Positions 1 to 8,012 of a stretch of DNA of 64,000 bases are shown one piece after another (position 1 is the stretch's first letter; each line of letters begins with the position of its first letter). The notes under the pieces were generated by a model. It saw only the letters and a list, made by a program, of their open reading frames with translations, did no database searches and had not been told where the DNA came from. The DNA comes from Alkalicoccus luteus. GTDB lineage: Bacteria; Bacillota; Bacilli; Bacillales; Salisediminibacteriaceae. Position numbers and translations under genes: made by a program. The stretch lies in NCBI RefSeq assembly GCF_012034335.1, contig NZ_JAATHJ010000013.1, forward strand, positions 1-64,000, given 5' to 3'.

Positions 1-5
1 AGTGA

Positions 6-41
6 AAAACGGGAACGACCGATAAGGTGTGTTCCCGTTTT
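6..41. terminator. Rho-independent terminator of the gene left of the window
   Basis: A perfect 11-bp stem (AAAACGGGAAC pairing with GTTCCCGTTTT) closes a 14-base loop and ends in T residues. No gene in the window feeds it from the left, so it probably ends a gene outside the window. Confidence 0.65.
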
Positions 42-128
42 AGCTGTTTAAATACGGTCACGTTTTCCGTCTCCTGCCGGTCAAGGTGTTCCGTCAACCT
101 CGGGACATTTTAAGGTGTCATTAACAGT

Positions 129-280
129 ATGCATTCATCACGATTATTGTCATCATTATCTTATTCTTTATTGTCAACTTCCTGCTGCCAATGATGGGCG
201 GCGGTGGTGGTGAAGGCGAAGACAACGGTATTAACGTGAACATTGATGTGAATGATGACCTGGATCCGAACGGAGAATAA
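129..280 (+). pseudogene. Small membrane protein gene, apparently frameshifted near its start
   Basis: From about position 131 to the TAA at 278-280 one frame reads as a hydrophobic helix (residues like FITIIVIIILFFIVNFLLP) followed by a Gly-rich turn and an acidic, Asn-rich tail. That is a typical short single-span membrane protein of about 50 residues. The only ATG with a good Shine-Dalgarno (AAGGTG at 113-117, ATG 129-131) is in another frame, and the protein frame has a stop at 122-124 with no usable start after it. A one-base indel just after the ATG would restore the gene. It may be a real pseudogene or a sequencing error. Function unknown. Confidence 0.4.
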
Positions 281-291
281 CCAGCTAAAGC

Positions 292-335
292 AAAAAGGTA
301 CCGCAGATCGCAAATCGATCTGCGGTACCTTTTTT
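292..335. terminator. Bidirectional terminator between convergent genes
   Basis: A 19-bp near-perfect hairpin (arms 292-310 and 316-335, loop CAAAT) has A-runs on its left and T-runs on its right, so it can end transcription from both sides: the small membrane gene from the left and the regulator/thioesterase pair from the right. Confidence 0.8.
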
Positions 336-394
336 CGTCGGGCAGCTGAAGAGTGGAAAGTTAACGCCGGAACGCTCATGCCACAGAAAACTGT

Positions 395-745
395 TCAAAA
401 GCACGTTAAGAAATGGGAAGCAGCAGCAAGGTAAACAAAGCAGCTGCCCCGCTTGAAAAAAAGCCGCTTCTCATTTTTGACGAAGCCTTCTTTGATGAGG
501 TCGTTCAGAACGGCAGCGGCAGTCTCACGTTTCGAGCCAATCATGGCGGCGAGGTCGCGGTGTATCAGCTCAATCGGGATCACCTGCCAGTCGCCGCGTT
601 TTTTACCATGGCGCATGGCCAGATGGTACAGCTGGCAGAGCAGGCGGTATTTCACGGACCCGAGGGCAGTGCTCTCTCCGAACCGGCAGCTCTTCAAATA
701 AATCAATGCTCGAGAGAAGGCGTAATTTGTCCATACCCCGCTCAT
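395..745 (-). CDS. Stand-alone winged-helix DNA-binding protein, Crp/Fnr C-terminal type
   Basis: This 116-residue protein resembles only the DNA-binding part of Crp/Fnr regulators. Residues about 55-95 read as a winged helix-turn-helix, with a recognition-helix-like stretch around IGSKRETAAAVLNDLIKEGFV (residues 69-89), followed by a beta wing. The usual N-terminal cyclic-nucleotide or FeS sensor domain is missing; complete family members are about 220-240 aa. It sits 64 bases downstream of the thioesterase gene on the same strand and before a strong terminator, so the two may be co-transcribed. It could be a truncated regulator or a genuine minimal repressor. Effector and targets are unknown. 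Confidence 0.6.
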   Translation of the reverse strand: MSGVWTNYAFSRALIYLKSCRFGESTALGSVKYRLLCQLYHLAMRHGKKRGDWQVIPIELIHRDLAAMIGSKRETAAAVLNDLIKEGFVKNEKRLFFKRGSCFVYLAAASHFLTCF

Positions 746-809
746 TTGTAAGGGGAATTACGTTTGTACAATCCTTATTCATGCTATCATAATACTGTAT
801 ACAATACGA

Positions 810-1334
810 TTATTCGGGCTGGTCATCCCACGGCTTCAGGTCGGTTAAAATGTCAGCGAGCTTGCGGCTTTGTTCCCGGCTTTCTTTACGCACGGAGATG
901 CGCTTTGGAGCTGTTTCAAACAAATACGTCTCCTCCTCTGTTTCCGGAACGACCGGGGGCACGGGAGCCGTTTTCCCTTTATCGTCGAGAGCGACGAATG
1001 TCAGGAAACTGGTGGCGGCCAGACGGCGATCCCCTGTAAGCAGATCCTCCGCGATGACTTTCACAAACACCTCCATCGAGCTTCTGCCCGTGGAGGACAC
1101 GTGCGATTCAAGGCAGACGGAATCGGTCTGGCGGATCGGATGAAGGAAATCGACGGAGTCGGTGGATGCCGTAACGCATTCGGTACGGCAGTGCCGCGCA
1201 GCCGAAATCGACGCCACATCATCAATATCGCGCATCAGCTTGCCGCCAAAAAGCGTATCGTGGTTATTTGTATCCTGCGGGAAAACGCGTCCCGTTTTAA
1301 TGACCTTGGAGGCCCTGCATGTCTTTGCTTTCAT
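810..1334 (-). CDS. ykhA: Acyl-CoA thioesterase, hotdog fold (YkhA/YciA type)
   Basis: A 174-residue single hotdog-domain protein. Early residues contain the family signature FPQDTNNHDTLFGGKLM, in which Asn and Asp of the N-x-x-D-T-x-F-G-G block line the active site; it continues with the D-x-V-D-F-L-H-P strand. Such enzymes hydrolyse acyl-CoA to free acid plus CoA in the cytosol and are usually hexamers. Length fits B. subtilis YkhA (about 179 aa). The C-terminal 40 residues are charged and probably disordered. Start chosen at the ATG behind AGGAG (reverse strand). An extended -10 promoter lies 32 bases upstream. Physiological substrate not deducible. Confidence 0.88.
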   Translation of the reverse strand: MKAKTCRASKVIKTGRVFPQDTNNHDTLFGGKLMRDIDDVASISAARHCRTECVTASTDSVDFLHPIRQTDSVCLESHVSSTGRSSMEVFVKVIAEDLLTGDRRLAATSFLTFVALDDKGKTAPVPPVVPETEEETYLFETAPKRISVRKESREQSRKLADILTDLKPWDDQPE

Positions 1335-1365
1335 GACTAATCACTCCTGCTAATAGGTATGCCTG

Positions 1366-1374
1366 ATTATATCA
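1366..1374 (-). promoter_or_regulatory. Extended -10 promoter for the thioesterase gene
   Basis: Read on the reverse strand this is TGATATAAT, a perfect TG-n-TATAAT extended -10 placed 32 bases before the ATG at 1334. No good -35 is visible, as is common for extended -10 promoters. Confidence 0.45.
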
Positions 1375-1400
1375 CGTCCGTACATAAGGAGAGAGAAAAT

Positions 1401-1724
1401 ATGAACAGACAGACGGTTCGAGGAGCTATTGATGACGAAACACGCTGCGGACATTATCACGGTCCGACCGATATCATCGCGTTAAAGTGCTTTTGCTGCC
1501 GCGAGTATTTTCCGTGCCACGCCTGTCACGAGGAGCAGACGGGCACACCCTTCACCCCGTGGCCAAAAGGGTATGAGCAGGAAAAGGCTGTGCTTTGCGG
1601 AAGCTGCAAGCAGGAGCTGACAATTAGCGAATATCAGAACAGCGGAAGCCGCTGTCCAGCGTGCGGGGCAGGCTTCAATCCAGGATGCCGCCTGCACGCT
1701 CACCTTTATTTTTCAGAAGCATAG
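1401..1724 (+). CDS. CHY-type zinc finger protein
   Basis: A 107-residue Cys/His-rich protein. It has the CHY finger pattern: CGHYHG near residue 16, then C-x-C-C-x4-F-P-C-x2-C-H-E and further C-x2-C pairs (C-G-S-C, C-P-A-C). The family binds three zinc ions and is found in bacteria as small stand-alone proteins and in eukaryotes in Pirh2 ubiquitin ligases; the bacterial role is unknown. Start chosen at ATG 1401 behind AAGGAGAG (1386-1395) rather than a possible upstream in-frame start. It ends 14 bases before the binding-protein gene, so it is probably the first gene of the transporter operon. Confidence 0.82.
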   Translation: MNRQTVRGAIDDETRCGHYHGPTDIIALKCFCCREYFPCHACHEEQTGTPFTPWPKGYEQEKAVLCGSCKQELTISEYQNSGSRCPACGAGFNPGCRLHAHLYFSEA

Positions 1725-1738
1725 GAGGAACGTATTCG

Positions 1739-2941
1739 ATGAAATCATGGACTGGTTTAGCTGCACTGCTGCTTCTCACCGTCTGCAGTGCGGGAGAAGA
1801 GGCGGCAGACGCAGATGATCTTGCGGAGCAGGACTGGGAGGAGATCACGGCCGCAGCCGATGGGGCTGAGATCGGCATCTATATGTGGGGTGGAGATGAA
1901 GGCCTGAATGCGTACATCGATGAGGTCGTCGCTCCCGCGTTGGAAGAATCATACGATATCACGCTGACACGCTATCCGATGGAGGCACCGGAGTTTTTAT
2001 CGCGGCTCCGGACCGAGCGGGAAGCCGGCAGCATGGACGGGACGGCAGATATTCTCTGGATCAACGGGGAAAACTTCCGTATCGCGAAAGAGAACGAGCT
2101 GCTATACGGATCGTTTGCGGACCTGCTGCCGAACATGGACGCCTACGTAAATGAAGACGCGCCGTACGTGGAAACGGATATGGGGATTCCGGTTGAGGGC
2201 ATGCAGGTGCCCTGGGGGAATGTCCAGTACGCCTTTCAGTTCCGCGGTGACGCAGAGCCTCCTGAGACGATGGAGGAGCTCTTCAGCTGGGCAGAGGAGA
2301 ATCCGGGTGCCTTCACCTATCCAAATGTCTCAAATGACACCGGAGCCGGTTTTGTGCGGCACGTGATGCATCATGTTGCTGATGACCCGGAAATTCTGGA
2401 AACGTTTGATGAAGAATGGCTGGAGGAAAACGGTGAGGACGTCTGGCGTATCCTGCGTGAGCTGCAGCCGCACTTATGGAGAGAGGGCCGGACGTATCCG
2501 GAAACGCTGGAGCAGCAGGATCAGCTGTTCAGCAGCGGAGAAGTGGACGTGACGCTTGGCTTCAATGAGTACCGGGCGGAAAGCTTGGTCGATCAGGGAA
2601 CGTTTCCGGAAGATACACAAACTGTCGGATTGGAATCCGGATCAATCGCCAGCACCCACTATTTGAGTATGCCGTTTAATACAACAGAGCCGGAAGCGGC
2701 CCTGACGGCAATCAATTATTTCCTGTCGCCGGAGGCACAGACAGCGAAGCTCGATCCGGAGCGTTGGGGAGAAGGACATATCCTTGATCTGGACGCCCTG
2801 TCTGAGGAAGAAAATGATGCGATAGAATCATTGTCCGGTGAAGAGATCGTGCCGCAGGAAACGATTTTGCCGGAGCTGGATGCACGGTACGTCGACTGGA
2901 TTCAGGAGAATTGGGAGCAGGAAGTTGTCCAGCAGCGTTAA
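1739..2941 (+). CDS. ABC transporter substrate-binding protein, YnjB-like
   Basis: A 400-residue exported solute-binding protein, start ATG 1739 behind AGGAGG. The N-terminus is a short hydrophobic leader ending LLLTVC-SAG; the Cys at residue 16 could be lipidated, although Val at -1 is not a classic lipobox residue. After an acidic linker comes a periplasmic-binding fold of the extracellular solute-binding type 1 class (motif around ADILWINGENFRIAKE; later a TFPEDTQT region). The C-terminus overlaps the next permease by 17 bases. Length and gene order (SBP, permease, permease, ATPase, CDP-alcohol enzyme) match E. coli ynjBCD-F. Substrate unknown; such systems resemble thiamine, iron and polyamine importers. 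Confidence 0.82.
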   Translation: MKSWTGLAALLLLTVCSAGEEAADADDLAEQDWEEITAAADGAEIGIYMWGGDEGLNAYIDEVVAPALEESYDITLTRYPMEAPEFLSRLRTEREAGSMDGTADILWINGENFRIAKENELLYGSFADLLPNMDAYVNEDAPYVETDMGIPVEGMQVPWGNVQYAFQFRGDAEPPETMEELFSWAEENPGAFTYPNVSNDTGAGFVRHVMHHVADDPEILETFDEEWLEENGEDVWRILRELQPHLWREGRTYPETLEQQDQLFSSGEVDVTLGFNEYRAESLVDQGTFPEDTQTVGLESGSIASTHYLSMPFNTTEPEAALTAINYFLSPEAQTAKLDPERWGEGHILDLDALSEEENDAIESLSGEEIVPQETILPELDARYVDWIQENWEQEVVQQR

Positions 2942-3776
2942 AAGCTGGCTGCTCGCGCTCCCGGTGCTTCTGTTTATGGCTGTATTTGCGGCACAGGGGC
3001 TCTACCGGGCGTGGCTCGAGAGCGTGCAGGTCGATGGAGCAGGTTTGTTCAGCGCCTATACCGAGCTGCTGACGGGCCGGACCTTCTGGGCTTCCTTTGG
3101 CATCAGTGTATACGTGTCCTTCATCTCTGCTGTGCTTTCGGTCGTCATCGGGCTTTGGCTCGTACGTTTGCTGCATCGGTATTTTTTACGCGATGACTGG
3201 AAGCTTGCAGTCTGGTTTCCAATGCTGATTCCTCATTTTGCCGCCGCTTATTTAACAGTGCTGTTTTTCTCACCAGGCGGCTGGTTTGCTTCTGTCTCCG
3301 CCTCGGCAGGCTTGGATGGCTTTCCGATTCTTGTCAACGATCCGCTGTATATCGGGGTGATCTTGACGTATTTGTGGAAAGAAATTCCTTTTGTCGTGCT
3401 AATGCTGCTGCCGGTGTATCAGGAGCTCGACTGGCGGATGGAGGAGGCGGCCAGGAGCCTTGGGGCCGGTGCCTGGACACGCTTTAAAACCGTCGAACTA
3501 CCCTGGAGCGGACCGGTGCTGCTGGAGGTGTGGCTGATTTTATTCGTCTTCATGCTCGGGGCATACGAAATCCCGGTGCTGCTCGGCGTGACGTATCCGT
3601 CGATGCTGCCGGTGCTGGCGTTTGAATGGTTTTATCAGGCCGGCTGGAGCCAGCGGCCGCTCGCCCAGGCGATGATGGTCGTCCTGACAGCCATTTCAGC
3701 CTTCACTGCCTTCCTGCTGCTATATATTATCCAGCGGTCCAGACGTCGCTGGCTACGGGGAGGGATGCGCGCATGA
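2925..3776 (+). CDS. ABC transporter permease, first subunit (YnjC N-half-like)
   Basis: A 283-residue membrane protein with six predicted helices, beginning with a hydrophobic segment at WLLALPVLLFMAVFAAQ. The EAA loop that contacts the ATPase is seen at YQELDWRMEEAARSLGAGAWT (about residues 165-185), with conserved E-E-A-A-x-S-L-G-A. Start chosen at TTG 2925 with GGGAG seven bases upstream, so it overlaps the binding-protein gene by 17 bases and is translationally coupled. In E. coli YnjC the two permease halves are one polypeptide; here they are two genes. Acts with the next permease and ATPase. Confidence 0.82.
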   Translation: MSSSVKSWLLALPVLLFMAVFAAQGLYRAWLESVQVDGAGLFSAYTELLTGRTFWASFGISVYVSFISAVLSVVIGLWLVRLLHRYFLRDDWKLAVWFPMLIPHFAAAYLTVLFFSPGGWFASVSASAGLDGFPILVNDPLYIGVILTYLWKEIPFVVLMLLPVYQELDWRMEEAARSLGAGAWTRFKTVELPWSGPVLLEVWLILFVFMLGAYEIPVLLGVTYPSMLPVLAFEWFYQAGWSQRPLAQAMMVVLTAISAFTAFLLLYIIQRSRRRWLRGGMRA

Positions 3777-4564
3777 ACAAGTTTTGGAAAGTCCTGCTCG
3801 CGTCCCTGCTTATCCTTGTTTTTGTCGCGCCAGTCTTGTTTTTATTCATACGAAGTGTCTCCTTTGGCTGGCGTTTTCCCGATGTGCTGCCGGATGCGTT
3901 TTCGCTGAGAGGGTGGCAGGCAGTCTGGTCCGACCCGCAGCTGATTCGTGCGCTTTGGACGACGATTGGCATCGGCACGGCGGTCGTTGTTCTCAATTAC
4001 CTGCTGGCGCTTCCTGCTGCATATGCGCTCAGCCATCATGAGCCCCGCGGAAAAGCGGTGATCGAGACGGTGATTATGCTGCCGATTTTTGTGCCGGTGC
4101 TTGCCGTTGCCATGGGACTCCATCTGTTTATGATCCGGATCGGGGCTGCAGACAGCTGGATTGGCGTCGTCCTGATCCACATGCTGCCGACGCTCCCGTA
4201 TGCCGTGCGGATTTTAAAATCGGGGTTTGACCGGCTGCAGACAGACTGGATGTGGCAGGGGCGGACTCTTGGTATGGGGCCCGTAAGAACCTTTTTCGGT
4301 CTCATGCTGCCGATGATGCTTCCGAGTCTGCGCAGCTGCGGTATACTCGTATTTGTTATTTCCCTGAGCCAGTATGTTTTGACGGCGATCATTGGCGGAG
4401 GACGGGTTACGACGCTGCCGATCTTATACTTCCCGTTTTTCAGCAGTGCAGACGAAGCGGTGACCGCATCCTTTACGATGCTGTTCGCGCTCTTGCCGAT
4501 CGTCTTTCTCGTTTTGCTGGAAACGGCGCTTTACACGTATCATAAATGGAGCAGAACGGTTTAA
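3773..4564 (+). CDS. ABC transporter permease, second subunit (YnjC C-half-like)
   Basis: A 263-residue membrane protein with about six helices. The EAA loop is at FDRLQTDWMWQGRTLGMGPV (about residues 147-166), a divergent version in which the usual E-E-A-A is D-W-M-W-Q-G-R but L-G is kept. ATG overlaps the TGA of the first permease (ATGA), a sign of coupled translation and equal stoichiometry. It ends 11 bases before the ATPase gene, just upstream of its AAGGAGGT Shine-Dalgarno. Confidence 0.82.
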   Translation: MNKFWKVLLASLLILVFVAPVLFLFIRSVSFGWRFPDVLPDAFSLRGWQAVWSDPQLIRALWTTIGIGTAVVVLNYLLALPAAYALSHHEPRGKAVIETVIMLPIFVPVLAVAMGLHLFMIRIGAADSWIGVVLIHMLPTLPYAVRILKSGFDRLQTDWMWQGRTLGMGPVRTFFGLMLPMMLPSLRSCGILVFVISLSQYVLTAIIGGGRVTTLPILYFPFFSSADEAVTASFTMLFALLPIVFLVLLETALYTYHKWSRTV

Positions 4565-4575
4565 GGAGGTGCGGC

Positions 4576-5511
4576 ATGCTGGAGATTAAAAAAGCAGAAA
4601 AGCAGTTTGGAGAACGAACCGTGTTCAGCGGGGTATCGTTTTCAGCAGAAGCTGGGGAAACAGCCTGTATCGTCGGACCTTCCGGCTGCGGTAAAACAAC
4701 TTTGCTGCGAGCAGTCGCAGGACTCGTCCCTCTCAGTGACGGCACCGTGCTCCTTGATGGAGAAGATATTACGAGCTGGAAAGCCGAACAGCGTCCTGTC
4801 GTCTTATTGTTTCAGGAGGCGCTGCTGTTCCCGCAGTTGACGGTGCTGGAGAACATCGCCTACGGATTGAAGTACGGGAGACGGAAGCTTGGCCGCCGAG
4901 CCAGACTTGCCGAGAGTCGCGCCATGCTTCAGAAAATCGAGATGGAGCAGTGGGAGAACGCCTATCCGGTCGAGCTTTCCGGTGGTCAAAAGCAGCGTGT
5001 TGCCCTGGCCCGGGCCCTCGTGTTAAAACCAAAGCTGCTGCTGCTGGACGAACCCTTTTCCAGTTTGGACGCCTCGCTCCGCCAGTCGCTCAGAACGTGG
5101 GTGCGCAGCTTTCTGCGCGAAGAAGAAGTCACGTCTCTTTTTGTCACCCACGACAAAGAAGAAGCAGTGATGATGAGCGACAGACTGATCGTCATGAAAG
5201 ATGGGGCCGTCCAGCAGCAGGGAACCCCGGAAACGGTCTATCACCAGCCGGAAAATCGGGCTGCTGCCGACGTCATCGGGGACGGACTTTACGACGAACG
5301 TTTTATACCGGCTTCCTCGCTTACAATCGGAGCAGCAGATGGATACAGCGGGATCATTGAGCATCCGCAGTTCATGCACGGCTACCGCTTTTACCGTGTC
5401 AACGTGCCATCGCTGAAGCAGACGGTCGTCGTCCTTAGTGATACGCTGTATGAAGAAGGGGAAGCGGTGAAGCTTTCCGTAACGGAAGAGAAGGAGAATG
5501 GTGCGCTGTGA
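4576..5511 (+). CDS. ABC transporter ATP-binding protein, CysA/PotA class
   Basis: A 311-residue ATPase. Walker A is GPSGCGKTT (residues 34-42), the signature is LSGGQKQR (about 134-141), Walker B LLLLDEPFSSLD (about 155-166) and the switch His lies in FVTHD. Residues beyond about 240 form a short OB/TOBE-like C-terminal domain (IEHPQFMHGYRFYRVNV onward), typical of importers for small anions, iron or polyamines. Start ATG 4576 behind AAGGAGGT. The final TGA overlaps the GTG of the next gene. It powers the two permeases just upstream. Confidence 0.88.
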   Translation: MLEIKKAEKQFGERTVFSGVSFSAEAGETACIVGPSGCGKTTLLRAVAGLVPLSDGTVLLDGEDITSWKAEQRPVVLLFQEALLFPQLTVLENIAYGLKYGRRKLGRRARLAESRAMLQKIEMEQWENAYPVELSGGQKQRVALARALVLKPKLLLLDEPFSSLDASLRQSLRTWVRSFLREEEVTSLFVTHDKEEAVMMSDRLIVMKDGAVQQQGTPETVYHQPENRAAADVIGDGLYDERFIPASSLTIGAADGYSGIIEHPQFMHGYRFYRVNVPSLKQTVVVLSDTLYEEGEAVKLSVTEEKENGAL

Positions 5512-6104
5512 TTGATACGAAAGCAAGATACATCGTGCAGCCGGTGATTGAAAAAACAGCAGGCGTTGCGCTGCGGACAGGTCTATCGGCCAATCAAATG
5601 ACGGTGCTCGGCTTTCTCACAGGTGCAGCGGCAGCCGGAGCGGTCTTTGCCGGCTGGTATGTCACCGGTTTTCTGCTGCTCTGGTTTTCAGGTTTTCTGG
5701 ATGCTGTAGACGGCACCATGGCCCGGAAAACAACGAGCACAAAATTTGGAACGGTGCTCGACGTCAGCTTTGACCGGCTCGTCGAGGCAGGCATTATTCT
5801 TGCCCTCGCATTCCGCTATCCGGATCTGATGTGGGCGATGCTGCTGCTGATGGCATCCATCTTATATACGGTCACCATCTTTCTCACCGTTGGCGCCGTT
5901 GCTGATAAGAAAACAGAGAAATCCTTTTACTATCAGCCTGCCCTTGCAGAACGGACAGAAGGCTTTATTTTGCTGTCGCTGATGATTTTGTTTACTGAAT
6001 ACCTGCTGTTTTTCACGCTGTTATTTCTCGCTGTCGAGTTGATCACCGCCTTTCAGCGACTGTATATGGCGAAAAAACTGCTGCAAGAGGAGGAAGAAGC
6101 ATGA
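5508..6104 (+). CDS. CDP-alcohol phosphatidyltransferase family protein
   Basis: A 198-residue integral membrane enzyme with the complete family motif D65-x2-D68-G69-x2-A72-R73-x7-G81-x3-D85-x3-D89, the four Asp residues that bind two divalent metals and the CDP-alcohol. Such enzymes transfer a phosphoalcohol headgroup or phosphatidyl group during lipid synthesis. GTG start overlaps the ATPase stop. E. coli YnjF is a homologue in the same relative place, which supports a conserved functional tie to the transporter. It is not PgsA or PssA by context; the actual alcohol is unknown. Confidence 0.85.
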   Translation: MIDTKARYIVQPVIEKTAGVALRTGLSANQMTVLGFLTGAAAAGAVFAGWYVTGFLLLWFSGFLDAVDGTMARKTTSTKFGTVLDVSFDRLVEAGIILALAFRYPDLMWAMLLLMASILYTVTIFLTVGAVADKKTEKSFYYQPALAERTEGFILLSLMILFTEYLLFFTLLFLAVELITAFQRLYMAKKLLQEEEEA

Positions 6105-6697
6105 GTCTGCTGTACATCACCGCGAATCCTAAAAAAACATCCGAATCATACGGTCTGCGCCTTGGAGAAGCGTTTCTTGCAGCGTATCAGAAAGCGCACC
6201 CGGAGGCTTACGTAGAGAGGCTTGATTTATTCGCGGACACGCCGCCTCCGCTGACTGGCGACAAGCTGGATGCTTGGGAACGAAAGACAACCCGCCCGGT
6301 GACGAGCCCCTGGGTCGATCAGTTTCTCCGCTTTGATCAAATCGTCTTCGTCACGCCCCTCTGGAATATGGGGCTGCCGTCTCCAGTCAAAGCATACATC
6401 GATCAGCTGATATTACCCGACAAAACGTTCCGTTTCGGGGAACGCGGCATGGAAGGCCTGCTCGGTCACGTCAGGGTGCTGCACCTGCAGTCGCGCGGCG
6501 GGGTCTATTCGCACGGCAAGCTGCAGGCGTTTGAGCACGGAGACTCCTATTTGCGAACCATTTTCGGACTTACCGGAGTGAAGCAGTACGACCACGTTTT
6601 TGTGGAAGGAACGAGTACGTATCCTGACGAAGCAGAGACGCGGCTGAAGGAAGCAGTTAAAGAGGCAGAAGAACTTGCCCGAACCTTTCACGGATAA
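6101..6697 (+). CDS. azoR: FMN-dependent NADH-azoreductase, flavodoxin-like fold
   Basis: A 198-residue flavodoxin-like protein. It opens with a beta strand and phosphate-binding loop (LLYITANPKKTSESYG), has the FMN-contacting TPLWNMGLPSPVKAYID segment near residues 83-100 and an SRGGVYSHG loop near residue 128, all typical of AzoR/AcpD. These enzymes reduce quinones and azo compounds with NADH and protect against electrophiles. ATG overlaps the previous stop (ATGA), making it the last gene of the operon. Confidence 0.88.
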   Translation: MSLLYITANPKKTSESYGLRLGEAFLAAYQKAHPEAYVERLDLFADTPPPLTGDKLDAWERKTTRPVTSPWVDQFLRFDQIVFVTPLWNMGLPSPVKAYIDQLILPDKTFRFGERGMEGLLGHVRVLHLQSRGGVYSHGKLQAFEHGDSYLRTIFGLTGVKQYDHVFVEGTSTYPDEAETRLKEAVKEAEELARTFHG

Positions 6698-6942
6698 CGC
6701 GTGAAATGAATAAACAGGCGAATGTATCATTAGGTTTTCCTGCAAGCTGTATTTTCGGAAAAGCTGTACCAGCCGACACAATTGGAACTCTGCCTCAAGC
6801 AGCTGCTATGCCATTTGAAAGCTGCTCAACGGCTTGCAATCATCACCTTACTCAGCTTAGATCGTTAGAACGAAGTGATACAAGGACCATGAAACGCAAC
6901 TCAAAGCCGGTGTACGTTGACAATTCACTGGTCACAGCATGA
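6698..6942 (+). other. Intergenic stretch with no supported gene
   Basis: Between the azoreductase stop and the terminator I see no Shine-Dalgarno-led gene. An open frame at 6706-6942 has no ribosome site and a composition unlike its neighbours. Confidence 0.5.
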
Positions 6943-6981
6943 AAAAACCCCTCTGGCCAATAATTTGCCAGAGGGGTTTTT
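6943..6981. terminator. Bidirectional terminator between convergent operons
   Basis: Fifteen paired bases (AAAAACCCCTCTGGC with GCCAGAGGGGTTTTT) around a 9-base loop. Symmetric A/T tails suit the convergent azoreductase and peptide-transporter operons. Confidence 0.88.
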
Positions 6982-6992
6982 CAGTAGTTCTA

Positions 6993-8012
6993 TTAATAAT
7001 TCGGCTGCATCTCGCCGGATTCGATCTCCTCGATGTAGTGGCAGGCGGCGCGGTGGCCGTCTTTCATCAGATCATCGTTTGTGCGGAGCTCGGGATCATC
7101 AGTCTTACACTTGTCTGTCGCAAACGGGCAGCGCGTATGGAAACGGCAGCCTTCAGGCGGATCGATTGGAGAAGGAACGTCCCCCTTCAGAATGATCTGC
7201 TCTTTACGCTTCGTCGGATCCGGAACCGGAATCGCGGACAGGAGCGTTCTTGTATACGGGTGCTTCGGGTTGTCGAACAGCGATTTCTTATCTGCAATCT
7301 CCACAATTTTCCCGAGGTACATAACGAGTACGCGGTCGGAAATGTGACGGACGACACCGAGGTCGTGCGAAATAAAGAGATACGTCAGGTCGAGGTCACG
7401 CTGCAGCTTCTTCAGCAGGTTCAATACCTGTGCCTGAATCGATACGTCGAGTGCCGATACTGACTCATCACAGATGATCATTTTCGGGTCTACGGAAAGC
7501 GCACGGGCGATCCCGATACGCTGACGCTGACCGCCGCTGAATTCGTGCGGGAAGCGGTCAATCTGGTGTTCGCCAAGCCCGACCGTCTTCATCAGTTCTT
7601 TAATCCGCTCTTCGCGGTCTTTTTTCGGAGCAACGTTTTGAATCTCCATTGCCTCATTCAGAATCTGGCGCACCGTCTGTCGAGGGTTAATGGATGCGTA
7701 TGGGTCCTGGAAAATAATCTGCAGGTCTTTTCGCATGTCGCGCATTTCCTTCTTGCTGAGAGAGACGAGATCCTTTCCGTTGAATTCAACGGTACCGGAC
7801 GTCGGGTTATCCAATCGCAGAATCGCGCGTCCTGTCGTTGACTTGCCGCAGCCTGATTCACCTACGATGCTGAGCGTTTCACCGGCGTTCACTTCAAAGC
7901 TGATGTCATCGACTGCTTTTACGTCGTTTACTTTGCGGCCAAAGATGCCGCCTTTGATTGGGAAATACTGCTTAAGATTTTGTACTTTCAGGATCTGCTG
8001 TGGAGTAGTCAT
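6993..8012 (-). CDS. Oligopeptide/dipeptide ABC transporter ATP-binding protein, OppF/DppF type
   Basis: A 339-residue ATPase with Walker [10 protein letters not shown] (about residues 53-61), signature [15 protein letters not shown], Walker [12 protein letters not shown] and switch His in FISHDLG. The C-terminal extension has the Opp-specific four-Cys-type cluster [14 protein letters not shown], which binds an FeS cluster in homologues. Four-gene leftward operon: permease, permease, OppD-like, this gene. It overlaps the OppD-like gene by 41 bases and ends at a shared terminator. Confidence 0.9.
   Translation of the reverse strand: MTTPQQILKVQNLKQYFPIKGGIFGRKVNDVKAVDDISFEVNAGETLSIVGESGCGKSTTGRAILRLDNPTSGTVEFNGKDLVSLSKKEMRDMRKDLQIIFQDPYASINPRQTVRQILNEAMEIQNVAPKKDREERIKELMKTVGLGEHQIDRFPHEFSGGQRQRIGIARALSVDPKMIICDESVSALDVSIQAQVLNLLKKLQRDLDLTYLFISHDLGVVRHISDRVLVMYLGKIVEIADKKSLFDNPKHPYTRTLLSAIPVPDPTKRKEQIILKGDVPSPIDPPEGCRFHTRCPFATDKCKTDDPELRTNDDLMKDGHRAACHYIEEIESGEMQPNY

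Noticed and set aside
5023-5526. 167-codon reverse-strand frame under the ABC ATPase gene
   Set aside because: Antisense to a well-supported ATPase, no ribosome site and no domain pattern.
6706-6942. 78-codon open frame after the azoreductase
   Set aside because: No ribosome site, no recognisable pattern, and it ends at a terminator shared by convergent operons; likely chance.
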